Position numbers and translations under genes: made by a program
Part shown: positions 1 to 6,402 of the stretch, one piece after another
Numbering within the stretch: position 1 is the first letter of the stretch
How the letters are laid out: each line of letters opens with the position of its first letter
NCBI GenBank assembly: GCA_002170915.1
Contig: NHHQ01000073.1
Coordinates: forward strand, 8,273 to 19,603
Source: Rhodospirillaceae bacterium TMED167
GTDB taxonomy: Bacteria > Pseudomonadota > Alphaproteobacteria > Rhodospirillales_A > UBA2165
Direction of reading: 5' to 3'
DNA length: 11,331 nt
The notes under the pieces: generated by a model
Database searches by the model: none
What the model saw: the letters and a program-made list of their open reading frames with translations, nothing else
Told to the model about the DNA's origin: nothing

Positions 1-131
1 GGCGCCTGATCTGCTGGCCCGGCGTCTGCCGCAGCTGCCGTCCCTTCAGAGGTTTCAGCTTCTGCTTCTGCCGCTTTGGCAGCTTCCGCTTCCTTCAAAG
101 CTTCTGCGATAGCATTGGGTTCGTCGGCCAT
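1..131 (-). CDS. rpsI: 30S ribosomal protein S9, N-terminal part (cut by window edge)
   Basis: Only the first 43 codons are inside the window; the gene runs off the left edge. The visible part begins MADEPNAIAEALKEAEAAKA and is almost entirely Ala, Glu, Lys, Thr and Gly, so it is a low-complexity, probably helical or disordered extension. The S9 fold itself is not visible. The call rests on two points: it starts two bases after the stop codon of rplM (TAA-CC-ATG), the near-universal partner of rpsI, and long Ala/Glu-rich N-terminal extensions on S9 are known in alphaproteobacteria. S9 sits in the small-subunit head with its C-terminal tail reaching the P site. The gene is evidently co-transcribed and probably translationally coupled with rplM. 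Confidence 0.85.
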   Translation of the reverse strand, partial: MADEPNAIAEALKEAEAAKAAEAEAETSEGTAAAADAGPADQA

Positions 132-133
132 GG

Positions 134-598
134 TTATGCCCTCCTCGTATTCTTTGAGTTCATGGCGGCTATGTCGAGCACCTCTGGACTTTGCGCGTTG
201 TGGGGATGATCCGCGCCGGCATACACATGCAACTTACGCATTTGATCACGCCCCAGAGGGGAACGGGTGATCATCCGTTCCACAGCCTTAATCACGACAC
301 GTTCAGGATGCTTGCCATCTAGGATCTTATCCGCAGTCCGGCTTTTGATGCCGCCCGGATATCCAGTGTGCCAATAATAAGTTTTATCGTTTCGCTTGTT
401 GCCGGTGAGGGCAACCTTCTCCGCATTGACGACAATAATATTATCACCACAATCAATGTGCGGGGTGAACATGGGCTTGTGTTTACCCCGGAGCCGCAAC
501 GCAATCTGGCTTGCAAGACGCCCAAGGACCAAACCTTCAGCGTCAATGACATACCACTTGCGTTCAACCTCCGACGGCTTTGCAGAATAGGTTTTCAT
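134..598 (-). CDS. rplM: 50S ribosomal protein L13
   Basis: This is a full-length L13 of 154 residues, slightly longer than the roughly 142-residue E. coli protein. It shows the family landmarks: W-Y-V-I-D-A-E-G near residue 16, LGRLAS at about 25-30, the HIDCGD(N)IIVVNA core at about 47-59, and [10 protein letters not shown] followed by R-x-P-x-x-x-(V/I)-x-x-A-V at about residues 74-107. The C-terminal part has MLPx-like (here [17 protein letters not shown]) and a short basic tail ending NTRRA. L13 is an early-assembling large-subunit protein. The ATG at 598 is the natural start; GGAC about ten bases upstream is a modest ribosome binding site. The first gene of the rplM-rpsI operon, driven by the promoter at 697-724. 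Confidence 0.98.
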   Translation of the reverse strand: MKTYSAKPSEVERKWYVIDAEGLVLGRLASQIALRLRGKHKPMFTPHIDCGDNIIVVNAEKVALTGNKRNDKTYYWHTGYPGGIKSRTADKILDGKHPERVVIKAVERMITRSPLGRDQMRKLHVYAGADHPHNAQSPEVLDIAAMNSKNTRRA

Positions 599-651
599 AA
601 TATGTCCATCATCAAATTACCCGGCGACATGTCGAAAATTAGTTCGATGCA

Positions 652-684
652 GAGGCACTGCCGCGCCGGAAACCGGCTCGCCTC
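652..684 (-). promoter_or_regulatory. Hairpin in rplM 5' leader
   Basis: In the predicted 5' untranslated region of rplM there is a nested inverted repeat. The outer arms are GAGGC (652-656) and GCCTC (680-684); the inner hairpin is GCCGG (665-669), loop AAA, CCGGC (673-677). It is transcribed on the minus strand between the promoter and the start codon. In E. coli the rplM-rpsI operon is autoregulated by L13 acting on its own leader mRNA. That this hairpin plays such a role here is inference. Confidence 0.35.
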
Positions 685-696
685 AAGAGATTGCGG

Positions 697-724
697 AGTA
701 TGGCGATCCCTCTTACAATGTCAA
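697..724 (-). promoter_or_regulatory. Sigma70-type promoter of rplM-rpsI
   Basis: Reading the minus strand, a perfect TTGACA -35 box (719-724) is followed after 16 bases by CATACT (697-702) as the -10 box, matching TATAAT at four positions. Transcription would start near 690, giving a leader of roughly 90 bases before the rplM ATG. A strong consensus -35 suits a ribosomal protein operon. Confidence 0.6.
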
Positions 725-748
725 CGGCCTTTTTCTGAATTTATGCAA

Positions 749-785
749 TATTTATAAATACTTATTATAGCGGTATCTCAATACC
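749..785. promoter_or_regulatory. AT-rich dyads upstream of the enoyl-CoA hydratase gene
   Basis: The 599-923 gap separates the divergent rplM and enoyl-CoA hydratase genes. Besides the rplM promoter it holds an AT-rich block with a perfect 12-base palindrome TATTTATAAATA (749-760), a TATTAT stretch (763-768) that could serve as a plus-strand -10 box, and an inverted repeat GGTAT-CTCA-ATACC (772-785). No convincing plus-strand -35 box pairs with TATTAT. The dyads are good candidates for a regulator site or promoter for the plus-strand genes, but function is inferred only. Confidence 0.3.
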
Positions 786-923
786 ACATTTCTTATGGTT
801 ACCAAGGGTCCAGGCTCTGTCACGGGCAAGGAGATTATCTCTTGCAGTAGGCACGCAAAAAACGGCAAGCTGATGTTGGTTTTTTATGGATCCAGTCCTA
901 AAATTTTTTCCTGGAGATTGTAC

Positions 924-1730
924 ATGGCCATCGATAGCCACGCCCCGACATCAGCGCCCGTTCTCACCCGGGATCTCTCGGAGGGCATCTGCACCCTGAC
1001 CTTGAACCGGCCAGAGAAACGCAACCCGTTGTCCGATGAGATGCTGGAGACGCTCCAGGAGTCGCTGGATGCCATCGCACCAGACATTGCCATCAAGGCT
1101 GTGATCCTTGCGGCAAACGGCCCAGCTTTTTCGGCGGGTCACGATCTCAAGGAAGTGCGTGCCATTGCTGATGACTACGACAAGGTCCACGACCTTTTCC
1201 AGCGCTGCAGCCGCGTCATGCTTAGCGTGACCCGCCTCCCACAGCCCGTAATTGCCAAAGTGCAGGGCACTGCTACCGCCGCTGGCTGCCAGCTCGTAGC
1301 GAGCTGTGATCTTGTGATGGCCGCTGAAACGGCGCAGTTCGCGACGCCGGGCGTGAACATCGGGCTCTTCTGTTCGACCCCGGCGGTCGCCATTAGCCGG
1401 GCCATCGGGCGAAAACATGCCATGGAAATGCTCTTGTCCGGCAACATGTTTTCAGCCGAAGACGCTCACCGCTTTGGACTGGTCAACAAAATCATCTCTG
1501 AAGATGACCTGAATGAATCGGTATGGGAAACCGCCAAAAGCATCGCTAGCCGCTCTTCTTTGACGATCTCTATGGGCAAGAACGGGTTTTACCGGCAGCT
1601 GGATATGGATCTGGAAGATGCCTATGCCTACACCAGTGACCTCATGGCGCGCAACATGACTGCCCCTGACGCCCAGGAGGGAGTGGATGCGTTCCTAGAC
1701 AAACGCAAACCAGAGTGGAAAGGCCGATAG
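924..1730 (+). CDS. Enoyl-CoA hydratase/isomerase family protein, ECHDC3-like
   Basis: A 268-residue crotonase-fold protein. The start chosen is ATG 924, preceded by GGAGA (913-917); the frame is open back to 795, but the earlier codons encode a sequence with no crotonase similarity. Landmarks: L-N-R-P-E-K-R-N at about 27-34, the first oxyanion-hole segment F-S-A-G-H-D-L at 69-75, the second A-A-G-C-Q-L-V-A-S-C-D at 119-129, and C-terminal K-R-K-P-E-W typical of the family. It resembles human ECHDC3 over its length, including ATPGVN and GLFCSTP. Both catalytic glutamates of true enoyl-CoA hydratases (rat Glu144 and Glu164) are replaced, by Gln123 and Gly143. The oxyanion hole is kept, so it probably binds an acyl-CoA thioester, but hydration activity is doubtful. 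Followed 11 bases later by a CoA-binding protein gene, suggesting a two-gene operon. The true substrate is unknown. Confidence 0.9.
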   Translation: MAIDSHAPTSAPVLTRDLSEGICTLTLNRPEKRNPLSDEMLETLQESLDAIAPDIAIKAVILAANGPAFSAGHDLKEVRAIADDYDKVHDLFQRCSRVMLSVTRLPQPVIAKVQGTATAAGCQLVASCDLVMAAETAQFATPGVNIGLFCSTPAVAISRAIGRKHAMEMLLSGNMFSAEDAHRFGLVNKIISEDDLNESVWETAKSIASRSSLTISMGKNGFYRQLDMDLEDAYAYTSDLMARNMTAPDAQEGVDAFLDKRKPEWKGR

Positions 1731-1741
1731 GTCGGAATGGG

Positions 1742-2176
1742 ATGAGTGAACTCTTTTACAGCGATAATTACCTAGCGCATATCCTCGACACCTCAAAGAC
1801 CATCGCCGTGATCGGCGCCAGCCCTAATTCGAGCCGCCCCAGCCACTTAACCATGAAATATCTTCAAAGTAAGGGCTACAGGGTCATTCCGGTTAACCCG
1901 GTCGCCGCCGGAGCCGTCCTTTTGGACGAGATCGTGTATGCCGGTCTCGGCGATATCCCGGAAAAAATCGACATGGTGGACATCTTCCGGAATTCAAGCG
2001 CGGCCGGCGCCATTACCGATAAGGTGATTTCGCTTGCCGAAGAAAAAAGCATCCAGACCATCTGGATGCAGTTGGGCGTGCGCAACGACGCGGCCGCCCG
2101 CCGCGCAGAGGCTGCCGGACTCGACGTGGTGATGGACCGCTGTCCTAAAATTGAATTTCGCCGACTATACAGATAG
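1742..2176 (+). CDS. CoA-binding protein (COG1832/YccU family)
   Basis: A 144-residue Rossmann-fold protein of the CoA_binding family, the same fold as the N-terminal domain of succinyl-CoA synthetase alpha subunit. Visible motifs: T-I-A-V-I-G-A-S-P-N near residues 19-28 (nucleotide-binding glycine loop), V-I-P-V-N-P after the second strand, V-D-I-F-R-N-S (classic for the family), I-W-M-Q-L-G-V-R-N in the next strand and D-R-C-P-K-I-E near the C-terminus. ATG 1742 is preferred to GTG 1715, which lies inside the preceding gene and would add residues foreign to the family. Family members are small stand-alone CoA-binding proteins of poorly defined function. The pairing with an acyl-CoA-binding crotonase 11 bases upstream suggests shared work on CoA thioesters. 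Confidence 0.93.
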   Translation: MSELFYSDNYLAHILDTSKTIAVIGASPNSSRPSHLTMKYLQSKGYRVIPVNPVAAGAVLLDEIVYAGLGDIPEKIDMVDIFRNSSAAGAITDKVISLAEEKSIQTIWMQLGVRNDAAARRAEAAGLDVVMDRCPKIEFRRLYR

Positions 2177-2358
2177 CTAGACTGGAGCAGCGTGAATTCC
2201 CGCGCCAGCTCTGCCAAACAACCCCTCGTTCGGAAGACGTAGTAAATCATGCCGGCTCCCCGCAAATCCAAATACCGCGGCATTGAAACCTGTTCCATTT
2301 ATGCTGACGCGCCCGCTTTAATCAGCTCTTCAGCAGAGACATACCCCCATCACTGTAG

Positions 2359-2375
2359 ACCCCACAGCCTGGGGT
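2359..2375. terminator. Weak hairpin between convergent genes
   Basis: ACCCC (2359-2363), a seven-base loop and GGGGT (2371-2375) form a short GC-rich hairpin directly after the stop codon of the minus-strand TPR gene and within the 200-base gap to the converging CoA-binding gene. There is no T-run on either strand, so a factor-independent terminator is only a weak possibility. Nothing else recognisable was seen in 2177-2377. Confidence 0.2.
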
Positions 2376-2377
2376 TC

Positions 2378-4099
2378 TTACGGAATATCTCCCGAACCCT
2401 CCTTCTGAGACGCCCTAAGCCAGTCTGCGAAGTCTGCGCCAACACCATCGAAGACCGAGTGCCAATCGCCGGGCGCGGGCTGACGGTAGACCCGCAGAGA
2501 GGGATGCCAATCATGTCCCGCCCCTGCCATGCCGAAACGCCATTCCGGCAGATAATTCAAGAGGGTCCAAGTCGGCACCCCTTGTGAGCCGGATACCTGG
2601 ATCGTGGAATTGTCGATAGAAATGACCATGTCCATGGCCCCGACCTGGGCAAACCAATCCTCGGCGTTTTCTAGCGGGTTGACGTCGCCGTCGACATGAA
2701 CATCAACCCCGAGCCCTCCTCTCACACCTAAAACATCCTCCCCAACCTCACCGTATTGGAGCGAGATAAAGCGACACGGCGCCTGGGTCAGGACCGGTCC
2801 CCATAAGTCCAGCGGTGCGCTTCTCTCGCTGCCGGCAATCGGGTTTCCAGAGCGCCAGCAAATGCCTACAAGGGGTCCTGGACCGAGCTTTCGGTAGCGA
2901 TCCGCCAATTCCGCCTGCCGGGCCGGGTCGGCATGCAAATACCGCCTCTCCGATTCCTCAAAGGCTGTTTTGGTGGTCCGATAGCGGACACATAACGACC
3001 CCATAGGTGTCTGATAATCGATGCCCGTCTGGGCAATCAGCGGGCTCGGCGGGTCCGTTCTCGGCACCACAGTGGCTCCCGGGAACGACCGCCCGAAGAC
3101 ATCGACCAGCCGGTCGCCACACTCCATGATGACAGATGCGCCCTCGGCGATTAAATCGGGAACCGGGTTGGCAAACATAATCTCATCACCAATACCTTGT
3201 TCACTCCAGACGAGGACGGTCTTGCCCGCAACACTCTCTGTCTTTAGCATTGGATAGGGAAACGCCCGCCAGGTCGACGGAAACGAGCGGCACTTCCAGC
3301 GCCATTCATTCTCCTGCCAGCCTTCAAGGTATTTTCCCTGGATGAGAAGCACGCGGCTCAGATTAAAATGTGCTTCAGCAAAGTCAGGCGCTGTTACCAC
3401 CGCCTGACGCAGAACAGCCTCAGCTTCGACAAACTTCGCCATGTCCGCCAGCACAAGTCCCAAATTATTGCAGGCCATGGCATTATTGGGGTCAAGTTGA
3501 AGCGCTTTATTTAAATGCCCCAATGCCTCCCGGTGGTCGCGCCGCGCAAGCAGGGCGGTCCCGAGGTTGGTGTGAGCTGAAACAAAATTCGGATCTATCT
3601 CTAATGCTTTTTCGAAGGCCGCCATTGCATCATTGATTTTATCGGACCCCATGAGCGCCAGCCCTCGGACGTCATGGGCATGAGCATGATGTCTTTTCAT
3701 GCCGACCGCTTTGTCTGCCATCTGGAGCGCTTCCGCAAAACGATAACAATAGGAAAGGGAGAACGCCATTTGGCAGACGGTCTCAACCCGGTTTGGATCA
3801 ATCAGCAAACTCTTTTGCAGATGATCCATGGCCGCCGCAGGGGATCCGGCCTCGATGGCTGCCTGGGCAGCCTTTGAGAGAGCGCGGAGAAGGTTCGATG
3901 TAAAGTCCTGCCGCTCAGGCTCCCGCTCGATAGCTTGCAAAAAGTAGCCTGCCGCGGTGGCATAGTCGGCCTTCTCCATCAGGATCAATCCAAGGCCGTT
4001 GAGTGCATCGGGATTTGCCGGCTGTGTCGCGATAATTTTTCGCGCCAGCACCTCGGCTTCAATAAGCCGGTCATCGTCAGTTTTCAATGGCTCAGTCAC
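2378..4099 (-). CDS. TPR protein with glycosyltransferase-like C-terminal domain (FlmG-like architecture)
   Basis: A 573-residue protein in two parts. Residues 10-260 are tetratricopeptide repeats; several are clear, for example A-F-E-K-A-L-E-I-D-P at 161-170, H-L-N-K-A-L-Q-L-D-P at 195-204 and the N-N-L-G-L-V-L-A segment at 211-218. Residues 290-560 form a domain of the GT9/GT41-like type: G-K-T-V-L-V-W-S-E-Q-G-I-G-D-E-I at 292-307, V-G-I-C-W-R-S-G at 411-418, D-M-V-I-S-I-D-N-S-T at 490-499 and P-E-W-R-F at 518-522. There is no signal peptide or membrane helix, so it should be cytoplasmic. Caulobacter FlmG, a TPR plus glycosyltransferase protein that modifies flagellin, has the same layout. 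Last gene of the operon, 48 bases after the radical SAM gene. The start is uncertain: GTG 4099 has no clear ribosome binding site. Acceptor and donor are not known. Confidence 0.88.
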   Translation of the reverse strand: MTEPLKTDDDRLIEAEVLARKIIATQPANPDALNGLGLILMEKADYATAAGYFLQAIEREPERQDFTSNLLRALSKAAQAAIEAGSPAAAMDHLQKSLLIDPNRVETVCQMAFSLSYCYRFAEALQMADKAVGMKRHHAHAHDVRGLALMGSDKINDAMAAFEKALEIDPNFVSAHTNLGTALLARRDHREALGHLNKALQLDPNNAMACNNLGLVLADMAKFVEAEAVLRQAVVTAPDFAEAHFNLSRVLLIQGKYLEGWQENEWRWKCRSFPSTWRAFPYPMLKTESVAGKTVLVWSEQGIGDEIMFANPVPDLIAEGASVIMECGDRLVDVFGRSFPGATVVPRTDPPSPLIAQTGIDYQTPMGSLCVRYRTTKTAFEESERRYLHADPARQAELADRYRKLGPGPLVGICWRSGNPIAGSERSAPLDLWGPVLTQAPCRFISLQYGEVGEDVLGVRGGLGVDVHVDGDVNPLENAEDWFAQVGAMDMVISIDNSTIQVSGSQGVPTWTLLNYLPEWRFGMAGAGHDWHPSLRVYRQPAPGDWHSVFDGVGADFADWLRASQKEGSGDIP

Positions 4100-4147
4100 G
4101 CCATAAGCATAGAGTGATTCCGGGAAAATTATCCAGCGAAACAGACA

Positions 4148-5143
4148 TCAGTAACCAACAAAGGCGCGATGGTCTAGGCCGCTTGATATTTTTGACTGCC
4201 CATAGGTCCGTCCGGGAATGTTGCTCCAAACCAAGGATTCTGGCAGGTCGTAGAGTTGATCACAGTCTTTGCAGTAACTGACGTCTGAAAAGCGGCCGTC
4301 AAGATGGGCGGCACGCAACATCTCATAAGCCTCTCCGGACACTACATCAGCGATAGACTGATCGTCCAGGTGGCCGAGAACGGCAGATCCGTCTTTCCCC
4401 AGAACCATGCAGCACGCTACGACGGCTGCGTTGTGGCCGTCCAACCCCCCGGCGCGCACCTGCAACAGTTCTGAAAATGGACGTCCGCAGGATCGGGGCG
4501 TCCGGTCCGGTGTCATATCTGAGCGGGCGTAGGGCGTGTCATAGCCACCAGACCAATTATGCATGAGCCAAATTTCCGCAAAAGCGCCGGTGTAATCGAC
4601 CCAATTCGATCGGTAGGCCGCTACCTCTTCCTGTTCGCGCGCCATATCCGTAACCAGGTGATAAAGATGAATTTCGGAATGGCCGCCCATGTCCCGGTTC
4701 AATTCGCCGAACCGTCTCACATTGTCCCGGACCTTCTCAAAAACATCCAAACTCATCCAGCGGTGATAGGCGTCCCGGTCGGCCCCAATGGCCGACACCC
4801 GCAACACGTCTATGCCGGCGTCTATCAAACGGCGCGACATGTCCTCGTCGAGCCGGTAACCGTTGGTAAAGGAAATACATTTGAGCCCACGGGACTTTAC
4901 GGCCCTGACCGCGTCCGGCATGTCGGCGTTGAGGGTCGGCTCTCCTGATCCATGGAGCGAGACCGATTTGACACCATATTGGAGCGCGTCGTCTAAAATT
5001 TTAGACAGGACCATGGGCGGCAATTTCTTGAGAAACTCTCTCTCCCGGCCCTCGCTTTGCGGGCACATTTCACATTTATAGTTGCACCCGCCATTGAGTT
5101 CCAAATCGAGTTGTGTAATTCGGATGTTCTTCGGTAGCGGCAT
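4148..5143 (-). CDS. Radical SAM protein with SPASM-type C-terminal cysteines
   Basis: A 331-residue radical SAM enzyme. The 4Fe-4S site that binds S-adenosylmethionine is C20-x3-C24-x2-C27, and G-S-G-E-P-T at 65-70 is the SAM-contacting GGEP-type motif. The C-terminal third carries five further cysteines, C219 (in C-G-R-P-F), C244-C245, C291 and C294 (C-K-D-C), the pattern of SPASM/twitch domains that hold an auxiliary iron-sulfur cluster. Such enzymes do radical chemistry on peptides, or dehydrogenation, epimerisation or deoxygenation of sugars. It starts six bases after the phosphatase gene stop and precedes the TPR-glycosyltransferase gene, so its substrate is probably a sugar of this pathway or the modified protein. 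This is inference. The reaction cannot be told from sequence. Confidence 0.9.
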   Translation of the reverse strand: MPLPKNIRITQLDLELNGGCNYKCEMCPQSEGREREFLKKLPPMVLSKILDDALQYGVKSVSLHGSGEPTLNADMPDAVRAVKSRGLKCISFTNGYRLDEDMSRRLIDAGIDVLRVSAIGADRDAYHRWMSLDVFEKVRDNVRRFGELNRDMGGHSEIHLYHLVTDMAREQEEVAAYRSNWVDYTGAFAEIWLMHNWSGGYDTPYARSDMTPDRTPRSCGRPFSELLQVRAGGLDGHNAAVVACCMVLGKDGSAVLGHLDDQSIADVVSGEAYEMLRAAHLDGRFSDVSYCKDCDQLYDLPESLVWSNIPGRTYGQSKISSGLDHRAFVGY

Positions 5144-5149
5144 GACGGT

Positions 5150-5668
5150 TTAGGCCCCTGTTTTGGCGGCTGCGATCAGATCACAGATTTCCCGGACTGC
5201 CCCGTCGCCGCCTTTTCGGTTCGTGACATAGCAGGCGGCATTGCTGGCGGTTGGCATGGCATCGGCCACACTCATCGGAATTCCTACCAACTCCAGAACG
5301 GGAATGTCGTTCACGTCATCTCCCACATGCACCACCTGATCAGGAGAAATTTCTAGCTCATCACATAGCTTTGTAAGTATTTGCGCTTTGTCCTCCACAG
5401 CGAGAAAAACATGATCCACTCCCAGCTTGGTGGCCCGATGGCCGATGGACGGTGTGGAACTGGCCGTAATGATGGCAATTTGGACACCGGCAGCCTGAGC
5501 GATTTTCATGCCCATGCCGTCTTTGACATTGAACTTGCGCAGCTCATCTCCGGAGTCGGTGAAGAAAATGCCGCCGTCTGTCAACACGCCATCAGTATCG
5601 AGAGATAATAGCTTGACGCCAGCGAGGCGCTTTTTCAGGTCCGCGGCGGATAGTCTACCATCACTCAT
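5150..5668 (-). CDS. kdsC: KdsC-like HAD phosphatase (3-deoxy-ulosonate-8-phosphate phosphatase)
   Basis: A 172-residue HAD-superfamily phosphatase of the compact KdsC (C0-type) class. Motif I is D24-T-D26 in L-S-L-D-T-D-G-V-L-T-D-G, giving the nucleophile and acid/base aspartates. F-N-V-K-D-G-M-G follows at 46-53. Motif II is I-I-T-A-S-S at 66-71, where KdsC usually has ITGRxS. K94 is the motif III lysine, and G-D-D-V-N-D at 116-121 is motif IV. The C-terminal G-G-D-G-A-V-R-E at 153-160 is a KdsC hallmark. KdsC removes phosphate from Kdo-8-phosphate before CMP activation. Its ATG overlaps the stop of the upstream kdsB-like gene (ATGA, 5665-5668), so the two are translationally coupled. A related sugar phosphate may be the true substrate, since neighbours deviate from standard Kdo enzymes. 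Confidence 0.88.
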   Translation of the reverse strand: MSDGRLSAADLKKRLAGVKLLSLDTDGVLTDGGIFFTDSGDELRKFNVKDGMGMKIAQAAGVQIAIITASSTPSIGHRATKLGVDHVFLAVEDKAQILTKLCDELEISPDQVVHVGDDVNDIPVLELVGIPMSVADAMPTASNAACYVTNRKGGDGAVREICDLIAAAKTGA

Positions 5669-6402
5669 AAAGTTTCTCTTTCGGCCAGCACGGCCTCTAC
5701 TAGGGTGACATCCTCCGGCGTGTCCACGCCAATGGACCCCGGCACCACCGGCACGCAGGCGACTTTCTCTCCGTGTTCCAGAAATCGCAGAATTTCAATG
5801 CTTTCGGATTTCTCTACCGGCCCCTGCTCCCAAGCCGCATATTTGGCCAAGGCCTCGCCGGTAAACGCGTACAGTCCAACATGCACGGTCCGTTGAATGG
5901 CCTCTCCCTGCGGATACGGGACCGGAAAACGGGAAAACGTAATTACCGTGCCATCCAGGGCTGGAACCAAATGCACCACGGACGGGTTATCCAACTGATC
6001 ATCTGACGCGGCGGCGATATACCCGGTCGACACCCCTATGCCGCGCTCGACCGCTGCTAAAAGACATGTGGAGACCGCATCAATGGAGGCGGGCTCAATC
6101 AATGGTTCATCGCCTTGCACGTTCACATAGATGTCTGCCGATATTTTTTCCGCAACCTCCGCCAGCCGGTCAGAGCCGGTCGCGTGATCGGTTCGGGTCA
6201 TCACCACGTCCATGCCGTTGGCCTCACAGAAAGCGGCGATATTTTCAGAATCCGTTGCCACCACGGTTTGATCGACGGACGGCGTCTGCACCACTTGGTC
6301 CCAGACACGGGCAATCATCTCCCTTCCTGCAATCTGAGCAAGGGGCTTGCCGGGAAATCGGGTGGACTGCCAGCGGGCAGGGATAACAGCAAGAACAGTC
6401 AT
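5665..6402 (-). CDS. kdsB: KdsB-like CMP-3-deoxy-ulosonate cytidylyltransferase
   Basis: A 245-residue nucleotidyltransferase, the usual length for KdsB. Motifs: I-P-A-R-W-x-S-T-R-F-P-G-K-P-L at 7-21 (nucleotide loop), M-T-R-T-D-H-A-T-G-S-D-R-L-A-E-V at 68-83, V-N-V-Q-G-D-E-P-L-I at 93-102 with Mg-binding D98, F-S-R-F-P-V-P at 156-162, H174 in V-H-V-G-L-Y and G-V-D-T-P-E-D at 225-231. The family transfers CMP from CTP to Kdo, releasing pyrophosphate. One deviation stands out: the E-Q-L-R segment that usually helps hold Kdo reads E-I-L-R (E203, I204), so the sugar may differ. It overlaps the CBS gene upstream (ATGA, 6399-6402) and the phosphatase downstream (ATGA), consistent with tight co-translation. 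Confidence 0.9.
   Translation of the reverse strand: MTVLAVIPARWQSTRFPGKPLAQIAGREMIARVWDQVVQTPSVDQTVVATDSENIAAFCEANGMDVVMTRTDHATGSDRLAEVAEKISADIYVNVQGDEPLIEPASIDAVSTCLLAAVERGIGVSTGYIAAASDDQLDNPSVVHLVPALDGTVITFSRFPVPYPQGEAIQRTVHVGLYAFTGEALAKYAAWEQGPVEKSESIEILRFLEHGEKVACVPVVPGSIGVDTPEDVTLVEAVLAERETL

Noticed and set aside
795..923. N-terminal extension of the enoyl-CoA hydratase frame back to 795
   Set aside because: The added 43 residues have no crotonase similarity, cross the likely promoter region, and a good ribosome binding site precedes ATG 924.
1876..2298. 140-residue open frame on the minus strand across the CoA-binding gene
   Set aside because: It is antisense to a clear family member and its peptide shows no recognisable domain.
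2249..2587. 112-residue plus-strand frame in the gap and over the TPR gene end
   Set aside because: More than half overlaps a well-supported minus-strand gene; no ribosome binding site and no family resemblance.
4148..4150. Programmed recoding of TGA (selenocysteine or read-through) between the radical SAM and TPR genes
   Set aside because: No SECIS-like hairpin was apparent just downstream and both proteins are complete alone; kept only as an open question in the junction finding.
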